Below are positions 63,398 to 64,000 of a stretch of DNA of 64,000 bases, in pieces. The notes below the pieces were generated by a model. The model saw only the letters and a program-made list of their open reading frames with translations. It was not told where the DNA came from and did not search any database. Made by a program: the position numbers and the translations under genes. The stretch's first letter is position 1, and each line of letters opens with the position of its first letter. Origin of the DNA: Stenotrophomonas maltophilia (GTDB lineage Bacteria > Pseudomonadota > Gammaproteobacteria > Xanthomonadales > Xanthomonadaceae); NCBI RefSeq assembly GCF_025642255.1, contig NZ_CP106759.1, positions 3,809,501 through 3,873,500 on the forward strand, in the 5' to 3' direction.

Positions 63398-64000
63398 TCA
63401 GTACGTGCCGTCGAAGGCAAAGATCGGCTTGCGCTGCTTCCACGCGCCAGCGGTGAAGTCAGGGAACTCCAGCGTCTGGAAGCCATTGGCAATGGACTGC
63501 TCGGACAGCGGGGTGATCGCGCTCCAGGTCACTGCATCGTAGATGTCGATCGGCATCGGCGCCTTGGCCTTCAGTGCCTCGACGAACGCATGGATGACGA
63601 ACCAGTCCATGCCGCCGTGACCGGCGCTGGCCGCGGTGTCGGCATGCTGCTTCCACAACGGGTGCTCGTACTGATCCTGGTAGGTCTTGAACTCTTCCCA
63701 CTGGTGCGGCGGGCTGCGGCCTTCAATGTGGATCGAGTGGTTGACGTCCATCCACAGACCCTTGGTGCCCTGCACGCGGAAGCCCATCGAGTACGGTCGG
63801 GGCAGCGAGGTGTCGTGCTGCAGCAGGATGGTCTCACCGTTCTCGCAGGCAAGCGTGGTGGTCACGATGTCACCCAGCTTGAACTTCACTTGGGTGCTGG
63901 GGTGGGTGGTGCCACCGCTCTTGGCCACGGTGTACTCGTGCAGGCCGCGTGCCTTGGTCGCGAAAGCGTTGATATGGGTGAAGCGGTTGCCGCGGTTGAT
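63398..64000 (-). CDS. Gfo/Idh/MocA oxidoreductase, glycosidase GH109-like, 5' part missing
   Basis: The last 200 residues are visible; the gene continues past the right edge. The block INRGNRFTHINAFATKARGL, then ETILLQHDTSLPRPYSMGFR and VQGTKGLWMDVNHSIHIEGR, matches the C-terminal domain of family-109 NAD-dependent glycosidases (alpha-N-acetylgalactosaminidase type). The Rossmann domain with the NAD motif lies outside. Such enzymes cleave glycosides by transient oxidation at C3. The catalytic residues are not all in view, so activity is inferred. Confidence 0.85.
   Translation of the reverse strand: MNRGNRFTHINAFATKARGLHEYTVAKSGGTTHPSTQVKFKLGDIVTTTLACENGETILLQHDTSLPRPYSMGFRVQGTKGLWMDVNHSIHIEGRSPPHQWEEFKTYQDQYEHPLWKQHADTAASAGHGGMDWFVIHAFVEALKAKAPMPIDIYDAVTWSAITPLSEQSIANGFQTLEFPDFTAGAWKQRKPIFAFDGTY

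Overview
The window is a GC-rich, densely coded gammaproteobacterial chromosome segment. It is almost certainly from Stenotrophomonas, most likely the S. maltophilia complex. The reasons are the protein types (Xanthomonadaceae-style E1/E2 dehydrogenase cluster, DUF808 protein, Oar-like receptor, lpxO) and the many short intergenic palindromes with a GTAG head, which match the SMAG REP family described for this species. I saw no insertion sequence, prophage, CRISPR array or rRNA. One tRNA-Arg(CCG) is present. Species assignment is inference, since no database was searched.

Layout. 1-9.4 kb: end of a Ca/Na exchanger, a lipoprotein, the tyrosine-catabolic pair hmgA/hpd with a divergent MarR regulator, a thioredoxin-like lipoprotein, a POT peptide transporter and tryptophan dioxygenase. 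9.7-13.7 kb: an E1alpha-E1beta-SH3-E2 keto-acid dehydrogenase operon ending in a clear terminator. 13.8-15.7 kb: a reductase, YafY-type regulator and VOC protein unit with a candidate operator. 15.7-25.5 kb: diguanylate cyclase, DUF808 membrane protein, ABC1 kinase, OpgB-like phosphoglycerol transferase, a 0.5-kb nested inverted-repeat element, and an MscK-like channel. 25.5-31.6 kb: lipocalin, FAD oxidoreductase, and a PepSY/two-component cluster. 31.7-37.6 kb: polyamine genes speA and speE (divergent), lpxO and a Kdo/RIO-like kinase (divergent), P-II and ubiK.

37.6-43.6 kb looks accessory. It holds an Arr rifampin ADP-ribosyltransferase, DUF4279 and DUF998 genes, a strongly structured leader in front of a small frameshifted gene, and an Oar-like TonB receptor. 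These lie between ubiK and comM, which I recall as close neighbours in other gammaproteobacteria. 45.7-50.3 kb: response regulator, sensor kinase, dgkA and an EptA/MCR-type phosphoethanolamine transferase, apparently one envelope-remodelling operon. 50.3-53.9 kb: HAD phosphatase, ExoD, sugar dehydrogenase and a small membrane protein. 54.1-56.5 kb: a kexin-like secreted S8 protease without propeptide, followed with a 1-base overlap by a secreted protein whose end looks like an S8 propeptide. 56.7-64 kb: AraC regulator, hydrolases, a glutamine-rich 54-residue protein, AtoE-type transporter, UbiA, tRNA-Arg and the end of a GH109-like gene.

The most interesting points are the protease with its putative external chaperone, the multi-hairpin leader with its C-tract frameshift, the composite repeat at 22.5-23.05 kb, the glutamine-rich mini-protein, and the repeated use of the SMAG GTAG head as a gene's TAG stop codon.
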